From the NCBI GenBank assembly GCA_965261455.1, contig OZ253453.1, positions 1,178,001 to 1,242,000 on the forward strand: a stretch of 64,000 bases of DNA, read 5' to 3'. The DNA is from DAOUKH01 sp965261455 (GTDB taxonomy: Bacteria; Chloroflexota; Dehalococcoidia; SHYB01). Below are positions 33,798-42,839 of the stretch, piece after piece. Position 1 is the stretch's first letter; the number at the start of each line of letters is the position of its first letter. The position numbers were made by a program, and so were the translations under genes. The notes beneath the pieces were generated by a model. It searched no databases and had not been told where the DNA came from. It saw nothing but the letters and a program-made list of their open reading frames with translations.

Positions 33798-35660
33798 TCA
33801 TCGCAGCACCCGTTCGTCGCCCTGCCGGCGGGTGACCCGGCTTTGGTCGAGATATTCGAGGAAGGCGAGCACGTACTTGCGGCTGCTGCCGAACATGTCG
33901 CGGACCTGCCCCACGGTGATCGTCCCCTCCTCTTGAAGCCGGTCCACGACCCTGCCGCGCATCTCCTCGAAGGCCGCAGTGGCGAAGACCACGTCGGGCG
34001 CGGCGCGGACGACCTTGCCCTCGTCGAGCAAATAGTTCACGAGCTCGGGATCAAGTTTGGCCTCGGGCGGCGGGCTGTAGGGCGACGAGGCGAGGGCGGC
34101 GAGATAGGCGGCGATCTGGGCCTGCTGCGGCTGGGAGACGGACGGCTCGCGCCCCGGCAGGTGGAGCAGCGACCCGCGCTCCGCGGCGTCGCCCCGCGCC
34201 TGGAGCGCGTCGAGCACCAGTCCGAATTGGGCGGGATTGAGATTGAGTCGGCTCCGCACCTCCTCCTTCGCCATCCCGCGGCGGGCCGGATAGCGCGTAT
34301 GGAAATCGCCGAGAAGACTCGCGAGCGCCCGCCCGCGCCGCGCCAAGCCGTGCTCGGTGTGCACGTGCGACGCGGGGCCAAGCGCCCCGCTTCCCAGGTG
34401 CACCACATCCCCGGACGCGACGAGCCGACCGACAACGGCCTCCACCTCGGCCGCCGACATGTTCACCGTGTCGGGCAGGCTCTTGACCTGGCGTGGCTCC
34501 TTGGCAGCGATCGCCTCCATCACGAGTTCATCGGGCGACCCCGCTTCGAGCACTTCGAGGCGCCCAATCACGCCTTCGTCGAAGCGCCGGTGCCGCTTGG
34601 CCCGCGGCTCGATAATCTCACCGCCGCCCACCGTTCCCCACGAGTTCCGCAGGATGAACAGGTCGCCCTTCACCAGCGCGACGGGCCTTTGGAACTTCAA
34701 CTGCGCCAGCTCCGTTTCCCCCGGCCCGAGCTCGTCGTTCTCGAGGAGACGGAAACGCGCCGGCGTCTCCGACGTTCCGGTGTGAAAGAGCACCGTCGCG
34801 TTATGTTTCAGTGGGGCCGGTGCGTCCTTGACCATCCGCACACGCGCGTCGACGGCGGCGGTGGCGACGAGCCAGCCCGGGGCGGCCACCACGTCACCCC
34901 GGCTGACCTCTTCGTGGCCGATGCCGCTGATGTTGACCGCGAGACGCCGCCCCGGCCCAGCCTCGTTGAGCTTCTTCCGGTGCGTCTGCAAGCCGCGGAT
35001 GCGGCCTCGCAGCCCCTTTGGTACCAGCTCGACTTCCTGACCAACCGAGAACGACCCGTCCGACAGCGTGCCGGTCACCACGGCCCCGAAGCCCGGCATC
35101 ACGAAGGAGCGGTCGATAGGGAGGCGGGGACGGCCTAGGTCTTTGCGGGGCTCGGTTTCGGCCAGAAGTTCGGCGATTGTCTGCTTGAGCTCGTCGAGGC
35201 CCTCGCCGGTCATCGCGGAGGCCGCAATCATCGGCGCGCCTTCGAACGCCGAGCCCTCCAACGCCTCGCGGACGTCGGCGCCTACCAGCTCGAGCCAGTC
35301 GTCGTCCACCAGGTCCTTCTTGGTCAGCACGACGAGGCCGCGCTCGACGCGCAGGAGATCGAGGATCGCGAGATGCTCCCGCGTCTGGGGCATGACGCCT
35401 TCATCCGCCGCGACGATGAGCATCGCCAGATCGACGCCGCCGACGCCGGCGAGCATGTTCTTGACCAGTCGCTCATGCCCCGGCACGTCGACGACCCCGA
35501 CCTCCTCGCCGTTGGGGAGACGGAGCCAGGCGAAGCCGAGATCGAGCGTCATCTGACGCTCTTTCTCTTCTTTCAGGCGGTCGGGATCGATGCCGGTGAG
35601 CGCCTTCACCAGCGTCGATTTTCCGTGGTCTACGTGGCCCGCCGTGCCTATGACGTACAT
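33798..35660 (-). CDS. selB: Selenocysteine-specific elongation factor SelB
   Basis: 620 residues from MYVIGTAGHVDHGKST (AGGA ahead of ATG 35660). GTPase domain with P-loop GHVDHGKS (8-15), DVPGHERLVKNML and TKKDLVDDD. EF-Tu-like domains 2 and 3 with DGSFSVGQEVELVPKG follow, then the SelB-specific C-terminal winged helices (about 370-620) that bind the SECIS RNA, e.g. VGQVRDMFGSSRKYVLAFLEYLDQ (last helix pair) ending in RRQGDERVLR. It brings Sec-tRNA to in-frame UGA codons. The UGSC gene at 61379-61924 is a likely client. Confidence 0.97.
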   Translation of the reverse strand: MYVIGTAGHVDHGKSTLVKALTGIDPDRLKEEKERQMTLDLGFAWLRLPNGEEVGVVDVPGHERLVKNMLAGVGGVDLAMLIVAADEGVMPQTREHLAILDLLRVERGLVVLTKKDLVDDDWLELVGADVREALEGSAFEGAPMIAASAMTGEGLDELKQTIAELLAETEPRKDLGRPRLPIDRSFVMPGFGAVVTGTLSDGSFSVGQEVELVPKGLRGRIRGLQTHRKKLNEAGPGRRLAVNISGIGHEEVSRGDVVAAPGWLVATAAVDARVRMVKDAPAPLKHNATVLFHTGTSETPARFRLLENDELGPGETELAQLKFQRPVALVKGDLFILRNSWGTVGGGEIIEPRAKRHRRFDEGVIGRLEVLEAGSPDELVMEAIAAKEPRQVKSLPDTVNMSAAEVEAVVGRLVASGDVVHLGSGALGPASHVHTEHGLARRGRALASLLGDFHTRYPARRGMAKEEVRSRLNLNPAQFGLVLDALQARGDAAERGSLLHLPGREPSVSQPQQAQIAAYLAALASSPYSPPPEAKLDPELVNYLLDEGKVVRAAPDVVFATAAFEEMRGRVVDRLQEEGTITVGQVRDMFGSSRKYVLAFLEYLDQSRVTRRQGDERVLR

Positions 35661-35718
35661 GTCTGTTCCTACGGAAGAGAGAATAACACCGCGGCCCCGC
35701 ACCGGGCAGGCCGCGCGG

Positions 35719-36897
35719 CTACTCTCCGTCGGGGAGAAGGCGGGCGAAAAGCTCGTTGCTGAGGAGCCGCCCTTTCGGTGTCAGCCGGACGATGCCGCCG
35801 ACGCGCTCGACCATCCCGTAGCCCTCGAACTCGTCGAGGACGGGCGCAGCCCCCGGCGGGATGTCCGCCTCGGCCAACCCCGACGCGAGGCGCAGCTTGA
35901 GGATCGCCGTCTCCGCCGCCAGCTCGGCCTCGTCTAGCGTCCGCCGCTCCTCGACGACGGGGCTTGCCCCGATGGCGGCGGCGTTCCGTTCGTCCGCGCC
36001 CGCCGCGCTCGGAGGCACCGGGGCCGGTTGGCGCAGTCGCCGGACGTACTCCGCGGGCGGCCTGATGTTCCAGAAGCGCGCCGGAGGCAGGTAGGAGTGC
36101 GCCCCCGGCCCCAGTCCCACAAAGGGATCGTTCTCCCAGTAGGTCAGGTTGTGCCGTGAAGCGCGGCCCGGCTTCGCCCAATTCGAGATCTCGTAGTGCT
36201 CGTAGCCCGCCTCGGCGAGACGCCGCTCGGCAAGCTCGTACATCTCCGCGGCCAGGTCGGGGTCGGGCGCCGGGACGCGCCCCGCCTCCACGTCGCGGTG
36301 TAGAGGCGTCCCTTCCTCTATCCCCAACGCGTAGAGGGACAAATGCTCTACGCCCAACGCCGTCGCGCCCTCCAACGATTCCTCCCACTGCGCCACCGTC
36401 TGGCGCGGCAGGCCGTAGATGAGATCGACCGAGACGTTGTCGAAGCCGGCCTCCCGCGCCCGGGCCACGGCGTCGACCGCCTCGCCCGCCGAATGGCGGC
36501 GGGTCAGCAGCGCAAGCTCGTCGTCGCGCAGGCTCTGGACCCCGAAGCTGAGGCGGTTGATCCCCGCCTCGCGCCAGACCGCGAGACTGCGAGCCGCGGC
36601 GTCGCCGGGGTTTACCTCTGCCGTGATCTCGGCGTCTTTCTCGACGCGAAAGACGCGGCGGACCACGTCGAGGACGCCCGCAAGCTCGGCCGGGGGCAAC
36701 CACGACGGCGTCCCGCCGCCGAAGAAGACCGACCCCGTCGCGGGCCGTTCGAGCGCGCCGCCCCAGTAGGCGGCCTCGCACTTCACCGCCTCCAGGTAGC
36801 CGGGGATCAGACGTTCGATCCGCTCGTAGGTGTTGAAGTTGCAGTAAGAGCACTTCGTCTCGCAGAACGGAACGTGGATGTAGAGCGCGAGTGTCAT
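35719..36897 (-). CDS. hemW: HemW-like radical SAM haem chaperone
   Basis: 392 residues. Radical SAM cysteines C12, C16, C19 (CETKCSYCNF), then GSVFFGGGTPSWL and the HemW features SFGVQSLRDDELALLTRRHSA, HNLTYWENDPFVGLGPGAHSY. The C-terminal HemN_C-like part ends in GRLLSNELFARLLPDG. HemW transfers haem to respiratory proteins; the older annotation is oxygen-independent coproporphyrinogen oxidase. A low-complexity insert (PPSAAGADERNAAAIG) around 300 is unusual. selB follows 58 bp downstream. Confidence 0.93.
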   Translation of the reverse strand: MTLALYIHVPFCETKCSYCNFNTYERIERLIPGYLEAVKCEAAYWGGALERPATGSVFFGGGTPSWLPPAELAGVLDVVRRVFRVEKDAEITAEVNPGDAAARSLAVWREAGINRLSFGVQSLRDDELALLTRRHSAGEAVDAVARAREAGFDNVSVDLIYGLPRQTVAQWEESLEGATALGVEHLSLYALGIEEGTPLHRDVEAGRVPAPDPDLAAEMYELAERRLAEAGYEHYEISNWAKPGRASRHNLTYWENDPFVGLGPGAHSYLPPARFWNIRPPAEYVRRLRQPAPVPPSAAGADERNAAAIGASPVVEERRTLDEAELAAETAILKLRLASGLAEADIPPGAAPVLDEFEGYGMVERVGGIVRLTPKGRLLSNELFARLLPDGE

Positions 36898-37011
36898 GTT
36901 CCTCTAGACGGGCGCGACGGCGCGGCTATCTGGCGCCGGCAGGCCCCAGGATACTATCCTTGGAGCGTCGGACGCCCTACCGCTCCATCAACCGCCAGCC
37001 GAGGCCCCGCC

Positions 37012-38031
37012 ATGCCGTGCCACTTGTTCTACGGCGAGGATGAATTCTCCGCCTACGAGGCGTACCAGCGCGTCGCCGCCACCCTCGGCCCCGCCGAGGA
37101 GCTGTTCACGAACACCACGACGTTCGACGGCGAGCGCGTTAGCTTCGGCGAGGTCGCGATGGCCGCTCAGGCGATGCCTTTCCTCGGGTCGAAGCGCCTG
37201 GTCGTCGTCGAAGGCCTGGGACGGCGGCTCGTGGCCCGGGCCAGGAAAGCCGCGGACGGCGAGGGCAAGGATGGCGGCAAGGACGGCCCGAAAGATTGGG
37301 CGGGGCTCCCCGGTCTGGTGACCGGCCTCCCGCCGACGACCGTGCTCATCTTCCTCGACGGCCCGTTGACGACGGGCAACCCCTTGGTCAAGGCCGTGCG
37401 CGCCGGCAAGGGCGAGGCGAAGATCTTCAACCCCCTCCGGGACCGGGAGGTCGCGGGCTGGATCACGGCGCGGGCCAGGGACAAGGGCGCGAACATCGCC
37501 GGCCCCGCCGTGCAGATGCTCGCCGCCCTCGTCGGGGGCAACCTCCGCCTTCTGGACGGCGAGATCGACAAGCTCGCCACCTACGCTAGGGGCCGGACGA
37601 TCGAGCGGGACGACGTCGAAGCGCTGGTATCCCAGGCGAAGGAGACGAGCATCTTCGAGTTGGTCGACGCCGTGGCGACGCGTCGGCAGGGCCCGGCCAT
37701 GCAAGCGCTGGAGCGTTTGTTGACGCAAGGCGCGCCGCCGCCGGTGACGATGACGATGCTGGCGCGGCAGTTGCGGCTCATGACGCACGTGAAGGCGCTC
37801 GCCGCGCGCAACGCGGGCGACGACGAGATCATGGCCGCGCTCGGCACGCGCTCCGACTTCGTGGTGCGCAAGACGAAGGAGCAGGCGAGGAGCTACAGCC
37901 TCGACGCCCTGAAGCAACTCTACGAACGCCTGCTGGAGACCGACCTCGCGATCAAGACGGGCAAGGTGTCGGACGAGCTCGGCCTCGAAATGTTCGTCGC
38001 GGAAGCCAGCGCGTCGACGGGGCGGCGCTAG
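37012..38031 (+). CDS. holA: DNA polymerase III delta subunit
   Basis: 339 residues from MPCHLFYGEDEFSAYEA. Clamp-loader delta subunit: N-terminal YGEDEF motif that stands in for a P-loop, a degenerate AAA+ core with SKRLVVVEG and GGNLRLLDGEIDKLATY, and a helical collar domain. It opens the beta clamp during replication. The gene is divergent from hemW. The intact IS begins four bases after its stop codon, so the coding sequence is not damaged. Confidence 0.93.
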   Translation: MPCHLFYGEDEFSAYEAYQRVAATLGPAEELFTNTTTFDGERVSFGEVAMAAQAMPFLGSKRLVVVEGLGRRLVARARKAADGEGKDGGKDGPKDWAGLPGLVTGLPPTTVLIFLDGPLTTGNPLVKAVRAGKGEAKIFNPLRDREVAGWITARARDKGANIAGPAVQMLAALVGGNLRLLDGEIDKLATYARGRTIERDDVEALVSQAKETSIFELVDAVATRRQGPAMQALERLLTQGAPPPVTMTMLARQLRLMTHVKALAARNAGDDEIMAALGTRSDFVVRKTKEQARSYSLDALKQLYERLLETDLAIKTGKVSDELGLEMFVAEASASTGRR

Positions 38032-38034
38032 CGA

Positions 38035-38058
38035 GGGGAATTATATCGAAAAGTAAAC
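38035..38058 (+). repeat. Left terminal inverted repeat of the IS1595-type element
   Basis: Starts GGGGAATTATATCGA and ends AAAGTAAAC; 23 of 24 bases pair with the right end. It shares its first 12 bases with the left end of the degenerate element at 30321. Confidence 0.9.
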
Positions 38059-38072
38059 AGAGGGTCGTTGTT

Positions 38073-39071
38073 TTGGCCAGCAAAGCCTGTTCGTGTGCCG
38101 TACCGCAAAGGGGTGATAGTCATGGCAGTGGCCATCTTGGTCAGAAGGCACCAGGCAAATACTACCGACGGGGAATCACACTCCCACAACTGTTCGACAT
38201 GTTCCCCGACGACGATGCGGCTGAGGCGTGGTTCGTGGGTTGCCGTTGGGCGGATGGCGTGCGGTGCGCCCATTGCGACAGCGCCAACGTAGCACGGCAA
38301 GGCAACCATCCCACGATGCCCTACCATTGCCGCGAGTGCCGCACGTTCTTCTCGGTGAAGGTTGGGACGGTCATGGAAGGCTCGAAGCTGGGTTACAAGA
38401 AGTGGGCCATCGCCATGTACCTGCTCACCACCGAGATCAAAGGCACGTCGAGCATGAAGCTGCACCGCGCCATCGGCGTGACGCAAAAGACCGCTTGGCA
38501 CTTGGCCCATCGGATTCGGGAATCTTGGGCGGCTACGCAGCCCGCGCCGTTCGCCGGGCCGGTCGAGGCCGACGAGACGTTTGTCGGCGGCAAGGAAAAG
38601 AACAAGCACCGCTCGAAGCGCGGCAACATCGGCAGCGGAACGGGCGGCAAGGTACCGGTCGCGGGCGTGAAAGACCGCACCACGGGTCAAGTGAGCGCCG
38701 CCGTTGTGCCGCTGACGAACAAACCGACGCTTGACCGCTTTGTGCGCAACCGCATCCAGGACGGCGCGAAGGTCTACACTGACGAGGCTACGATGTACGC
38801 GGACCTACCGAACCATGTGGCCGTTCGGCATAGCGTCGGCGAGTACGTCCGAGGGCAGGCCCACACGAACGGCATGGAATCCTTCTGGGCGTCGCTGAAG
38901 CGCGGCTACGATGGCGTATACCACCAGATGAGCGCCAAGCACCTAGACCGTTACGTCGCCGAATTCGAGGGACGCTACAACGACCGGCCCGCCGACACCA
39001 TCGACCAAATGCGCCATATGGCCGAAGGCATGGAAGGCAGGCGGCTTCGCTATCAGGACTTGGTGGCTTAG
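38073..39071 (+). CDS. IS1595-family (ISXO2-like) transposase
   Basis: 332 residues from TTG at 38073; the first about 25 residues are doubtful, but there is no later in-frame start before the conserved GITLPQLFDMFP. N-terminal zinc ribbon C65, C68, C86, C89. DDE catalytic residues: D167 (VEADETFVGGKEKN), D237 (VYTDEATMY) and E269 (NGMESFWASLKRG). It cuts and joins element ends. It looks complete and is probably active. Its last residues match the remnant at 30368-30448. Confidence 0.92.
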   Translation: MASKACSCAVPQRGDSHGSGHLGQKAPGKYYRRGITLPQLFDMFPDDDAAEAWFVGCRWADGVRCAHCDSANVARQGNHPTMPYHCRECRTFFSVKVGTVMEGSKLGYKKWAIAMYLLTTEIKGTSSMKLHRAIGVTQKTAWHLAHRIRESWAATQPAPFAGPVEADETFVGGKEKNKHRSKRGNIGSGTGGKVPVAGVKDRTTGQVSAAVVPLTNKPTLDRFVRNRIQDGAKVYTDEATMYADLPNHVAVRHSVGEYVRGQAHTNGMESFWASLKRGYDGVYHQMSAKHLDRYVAEFEGRYNDRPADTIDQMRHMAEGMEGRRLRYQDLVA

Positions 39072-39073
39072 AG

Positions 39074-40297
39074 ATGGCGGCCCCCAACTTCACGGACAAG
39101 ACCATATGGACGGGAGACAACCTTGACGTTCTCCGGGGGCTGAACTCGGAGACGGTTGACCTGATCTACCTAGACCCGCCCTTCAACTCCAACAAGGACT
39201 ATGCCGCGCCTGTGGGGTCTCAGGCGGCGGGGGCGGCGTTCAAGGACACATGGACGCTCTCAGACCTGGATGTGGCCTGGATGGGGCTCATAGCCGACGA
39301 ACAGCCCGCTATCGCGTCGCTACTCGCAACAGCGGGCGCGGTGCACGGCAAGAGGATGCAGTCCTATCTCACCATGATGGCAGTGCGGCTGTTAGAGATG
39401 CGGCGCGTCCTCAAAAACCCCGGCAGCATCTACTTGCACTGCGATCCAACGGCGAGCCATTACCTCAAGGCTCTCATGGACGCCATCTTCGGCACAGACA
39501 ACTTTCGGAACGAGATCATCTGGAGTTATAGACGGTGGCCGTCCAAACAACCCGATTTTCAACGTATGCATGATGTGCTTCTTCGGTATTCGAAAGGGAA
39601 GGTGCCTACGTTCAACGTGTCGTACGAGCCACCAAGCGCAAGTTACATCAAGCGGTTCAAAGGCAAGACCCAAGTCCTAGACCCAGATACGCGGACGAGG
39701 AAACTTGTCGTGGATCAGCCCACGAAGGGCATGCCCCAGCGAGACGTGTGGAACATATCGATCCTCGCTGGATCGTCCAAAGAGCGCCTCGGCTATCCAA
39801 CCCAGAAGCCATTGGCGCTTCTTGAGCGCATCATCGCGGCGAGCAGCAACCCCGGTGACACGGTGCTCGATCCGTTCTGTGGGTGCGCCACAGCTTGCGT
39901 ATCAGCCGAGAGGTTAGGCAGGCAATGGTTGGGCATAGACATATCACCGAAGGCCGTTGAGCTAGTCAACATGCGTCTCCGCGCCGACATGGGAAGTCTA
40001 TTCCATGACCGGCTCGTGACGCCCCGCACGGACATACCGCGCCGCACGGACATTGACGCGCCCATCCCGTACCGCCAGAACAAGCACGTCCTTTACGGCC
40101 AACAGGAAGGTCGCTGCAATGGGTGTCGCATGGACTTCCCGTTCAAGGTCTTCGAGGTTGACCATGTGATACCACAATCACGGGGAGGCTCGGACCACAT
40201 CGATAACCTTCAACTCCTGTGTAGCCACTGTAACCGCATCAAAGGGAATCGGGATCAAGCGTACCTCATGGCGCGACTACAGGAGGTCTCCGCATGA
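39074..40297 (+). CDS. DNA methyltransferase fused to HNH endonuclease domain
   Basis: 407 residues, starting 2 bp after the transposase stop. Amino-methyltransferase part: DPPFNSNKDYA (catalytic DPPF 34-37) first and the AdoMet motif DPFCGCATACVSAERLGR (266-283; FCGCA instead of FxGxG) later, the beta-class order, for N6-adenine or N4-cytosine. The C-terminal HNH/zinc part (about 345-392): C348, C351, EVDHVIPQSRGG with D363-H364, N378, C383, C386. The fusion could modify and cut DNA from one protein. It may protect the element or bias target choice; activity is inference. Confidence 0.88.
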   Translation: MAAPNFTDKTIWTGDNLDVLRGLNSETVDLIYLDPPFNSNKDYAAPVGSQAAGAAFKDTWTLSDLDVAWMGLIADEQPAIASLLATAGAVHGKRMQSYLTMMAVRLLEMRRVLKNPGSIYLHCDPTASHYLKALMDAIFGTDNFRNEIIWSYRRWPSKQPDFQRMHDVLLRYSKGKVPTFNVSYEPPSASYIKRFKGKTQVLDPDTRTRKLVVDQPTKGMPQRDVWNISILAGSSKERLGYPTQKPLALLERIIAASSNPGDTVLDPFCGCATACVSAERLGRQWLGIDISPKAVELVNMRLRADMGSLFHDRLVTPRTDIPRRTDIDAPIPYRQNKHVLYGQQEGRCNGCRMDFPFKVFEVDHVIPQSRGGSDHIDNLQLLCSHCNRIKGNRDQAYLMARLQEVSA

Positions 40298-40452
40298 CAA
40301 AGACACCAAAACGCGGCCCTGGCCGACCGCCGAAACCGATGCCGGAGCGCATCCCCGATACGCCGGAGAACGTCGCCCGCGCCGTGCTGAACACGCCGCC
40401 CAAAAGCAAGGGCGATTGGGACTACGCGAAGAAGGAACGGAAGGATAGCTAA
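40294..40452 (+). CDS. 52-aa GRPP-motif protein of the IS element
   Basis: Starts with an ATGA overlap on the methyltransferase stop, with AGGAGG at 40281-40286, so it is almost certainly translated. Sequence: Lys/Arg/Pro-rich start (GRPPKPMPERIPDTPENVAR) and a charged tail. A shorter relative lies in the degenerate element at 31554-31640. Too small for an enzyme; possibly a DNA-binding or transposition helper. No family recognised with certainty. Confidence 0.7.
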   Translation: MTKTPKRGPGRPPKPMPERIPDTPENVARAVLNTPPKSKGDWDYAKKERKDS

Positions 40453-40463
40453 AGTGGCTCGCC

Positions 40464-40487
40464 GTTTACTTTGCGATATAATTCCCC
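40464..40487 (-). repeat. Right terminal inverted repeat of the IS1595-type element
   Basis: GTTTACTTTGCGATATAATTCCCC occupies the right end (first 12 bases GTTTACTTTGCG, last 12 ATATAATTCCCC) and is the complement of the left end apart from one base. Confidence 0.9.
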
Positions 40488-40496
40488 TAGCGCGCG

Positions 40497-41137
40497 TCAC
40501 CGTAACCGCGCGGCGAGGAACCGTCCCGCCTTCACCTCGGCGATGAAGTCGCCGAGCCCGGAGACGGGGCGCTCGAACTCGGTAGCGCATACGCCCATGT
40601 CATCCGGGTCGTGGGTGTCGCTGCCCCCGAAGGAAGGCAGACCGGTGAACGCGCACAGGGCCGCCGAAAACTCGTTCTGCCGCCGGGTGCCCCGTCCGTT
40701 GAGCGACTCGACGCCTTCCGTCAGGCCGAAGGCCGCGTTGCCGCTCGCCGCTCGCCGCACCTGCTCGTCGAACGGCAACGACCACGGTTCGCTCTCGTCG
40801 GTATACGCCCGGCGGTAGGGGTGCACGACGAGGAGGACGCCGCCGGCCCGGTCCACGTACTCCCGCAGAAAAGGCGCGCGGTGCATCCCGTAGACGTAGG
40901 ACTCGATCCCAAAGACGAGCACGTGCCCCTGCTCGGTGGTGATCTCGCAGCCGGGGATGATGATGAAGTCGTGCCGCTTCGCCAGTTCCTCGGCGCGGCG
41001 GAGGTCCAGAACTGGTCGTGCTCCGTTAGGCAAAGGCCGTCGAGGCCCGCCGCCTTGGCCCCCTCGACAAGCTCGTCCGGCGTGAGCGTGCTGTCCCACG
41101 ACTCCAGCGAGGTGTGCGCGTGCAGGTCGATAAGCAT
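40497..41137 (-). pseudogene. PHP-domain phosphoesterase, frameshifted
   Basis: Start ATG 41137 gives MLIDLHAHTSLESWDSTLTP and GLCLTEHDQFW, the PHP metal motifs. After the codon for Trp near 41006 the conserved continuation (DLRRAEELAKRHDFIIIPG, then EITTEQGHVLVFGIE, VVHPYRR, GGSDTHDPDD) is in another frame. One missing G in a G-run at about 41006-41007 explains it; either a real mutation or a homopolymer sequencing error. If repaired, the product has about 213 residues with a complete PHP site. The IS lies just beyond its stop codon. Confidence 0.85.
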
Positions 41138-41234
41138 CCGTCCGAGTCTCCCACCGCGCCAAAGCCGCCGTCAAGGAACAAGCGAGACGCCGACTCTATA
41201 CTGTGGGCAACCGCGACGCAGAAGGAGCGCCCCG

Positions 41235-42479
41235 ATGGCGGTCCCCGCCGGCCCGCTGCCCCTCGCCCCCTACCGTGTGCTCGATCTGACCGAGCAGTTC
41301 GGGGCGCTCTGCGGACGCATCCTCGGCGACTTGGGCGCGGACGTCATCAAGATCGAGCGGCCCGGCGGCGACCCGGCGCGCCGGCTCCCGCCCTTCGCCG
41401 ATGGGCGCCCCGAACCCAACGGCAGCCTCTCGTGGTGGGCGTCGAACTACAACAAACGGTCGGCCGTCCTCGACCTCACCACCGCCGACGGGCGGGCGGT
41501 CCTGACCGCGCTGGCGGCGGCCTCCGACTTCGTCGTCGAGTCGTTCCCGCCGGGGCGGTTGGCGGAGATGGACCTCGACTACGAGCAGCTGCGCTGCATC
41601 AATCCCAGCCTGGTATGGGTCTCGATCACGCCCTACGGCAGCGACGGGCCTCGCGCCGGCTGGGCCGCCGACGACATCACGCTGATGGCCGCCGGCGGCT
41701 GGATGCATCTCGCGGGCAACGAGGACCGGGCGCCGCTGCGATGCTCGGCGCCCCAGGCCGACCCTCAGGCTGGGGCGCAGGCGGCGATGGGCGCCATGAT
41801 CGCGCACCACCATCGGCGTCTGACCGGACGCGGTCAGCATGTCGACGTCTCGATGCAGGCCGCGGTGGTCAACACGCTGATCGAGATACCCGCCATGTGG
41901 GACGTGGGCGGCAAGATCGCGCGGCGCGGCGTCCGTTCCGAGTGGGGACCTCTGATGCAGCGCTGGTTGTTCTCGTGCAAGGACGGCTACGTGACCTGGA
42001 AATGGTTCGTCGACCGCGGGCGGGGGCGGCGCAACCGTGGTCTGATGGAGTGGATGCGGGATGAGGGCGCCGACGACGGCGTCGCCGATTGGGACTACGA
42101 GGCCCTGACGCTCTACAGCCTCACCCAGGAGCAGGTCGATCACATGGAGGAGACGGTGCAGCGCTTCTTCTCCACGCGCACCAAGGCGGAGATCTACCGG
42201 GAGGCGCTGGCGCGGCGCTTCCTCTGCTTTCCCGTCCACACGCCGGAAGATATCGTGGTCGACCCCCAGATGCGGGCCCGCGGCTTCTTCCGCGCGCTGC
42301 GCCACCCCGGGCGCGAGGCCCCCGTCCTTTATCCGGGGCCGTTCGTCACCAGCACCGCCGCCGACTATGCTCCGCGGCTGCCCCCGCCGCGCGTCGGCGA
42401 GCACACCCTCGACGCACTCGCGCTCGCCGGCATCGGCCGCGGCGAAGCCGTCACCCTGCGCGGGGCTGGAGTAATTTAA
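41235..42479 (+). CDS. CaiB/BaiF family CoA transferase (copy 1)
   Basis: 414 residues, GAAGGAG ahead of ATG 41235. Family III CoA transferase: N-terminal RVLDLTEQFGALCGRILGDLGADVIKIE, SPxxYG-like SITPYGSDGP, and GRGQHVDVSMQAA. The expected catalytic Asp is D176 (SAPQADPQAG). Such enzymes move CoA between organic acids through an aspartyl-CoA intermediate. Substrate unknown. It has a -10-like TATACT at 41197-41202. First of four paralogues in 8 kb. Confidence 0.92.
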   Translation: MAVPAGPLPLAPYRVLDLTEQFGALCGRILGDLGADVIKIERPGGDPARRLPPFADGRPEPNGSLSWWASNYNKRSAVLDLTTADGRAVLTALAAASDFVVESFPPGRLAEMDLDYEQLRCINPSLVWVSITPYGSDGPRAGWAADDITLMAAGGWMHLAGNEDRAPLRCSAPQADPQAGAQAAMGAMIAHHHRRLTGRGQHVDVSMQAAVVNTLIEIPAMWDVGGKIARRGVRSEWGPLMQRWLFSCKDGYVTWKWFVDRGRGRRNRGLMEWMRDEGADDGVADWDYEALTLYSLTQEQVDHMEETVQRFFSTRTKAEIYREALARRFLCFPVHTPEDIVVDPQMRARGFFRALRHPGREAPVLYPGPFVTSTAADYAPRLPPPRVGEHTLDALALAGIGRGEAVTLRGAGVI

Positions 42480-42513
42480 TGAGGAAAGCACCCGCAAAAC
42501 GCAAGGAGACGTC

Positions 42514-42828
42514 ATGATCGTCAGCACCACCGAGACCATACCCGCACGCGAAATCGTCGAAATCCTCGGCCTCGCTCGGGGAAACATCGTCCGGACCAAG
42601 CACCTAGGCCGCGACATCCAAGCCGCCCTCAAGAGTCTCGTCGGGGGCACGGTCGGCGGCTATACCGAGATGCTCACCGAGTCCCGCGAGCAGGCGACGA
42701 AGCTCATGATCAAAGAGGCCGAGGCCCTCAACGCCGACGCCATCGTCAACGTGCGCTACACCACCAGCGCCATCGCCGCCGGCATGTCCGAGATCCTGGC
42801 CTACGGCACCGCCGTCAAGCTGAAGTAG
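42514..42828 (+). CDS. YbjQ/UPF0145 family protein
   Basis: 104 residues. It fits the YbjQ pentamer family: IVSTTETIPAREIVEILGLARG, GGTVGGYTEMLTESREQATK, and the C-terminal LNADAIVNVRYTTSAI. The family is called a putative heavy-metal-binding domain, but its function is not firmly known. A GGAGAC site precedes the ATG. It lies between two CoA transferase genes and ends 11 bp before the second. Confidence 0.92.
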   Translation: MIVSTTETIPAREIVEILGLARGNIVRTKHLGRDIQAALKSLVGGTVGGYTEMLTESREQATKLMIKEAEALNADAIVNVRYTTSAIAAGMSEILAYGTAVKLK

Positions 42829-42839
42829 CCAGTCGGCAG

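Larger units (their letters stand above)
38035..40487 (+). mobile_element. IS1595-type element carrying methyltransferase-HNH cargo
   Basis: 2453 bp with 24-bp terminal inverted repeats, 38035-38058 and 40464-40487, identical except at position 15 (GGGGAATTATATCG then A or C, then AAAGTAAAC on both). Flanks are TAGCGA on the left and TAGCGC on the right, an imperfect 6-bp direct repeat. Gene order inside: transposase, methyltransferase-HNH fusion, 52-aa GRPP protein, all plus strand and tightly packed. IS1595-family elements with passenger genes are known; this cargo is noteworthy. Confidence 0.9.

Noticed and set aside
38035..40493. 8-bp target-site duplication expected for IS1595
   Set aside because: The 8 bases on each side (GCTAGCGA and TAGCGCGC) do not match; only TAGCG plus one base is repeated.
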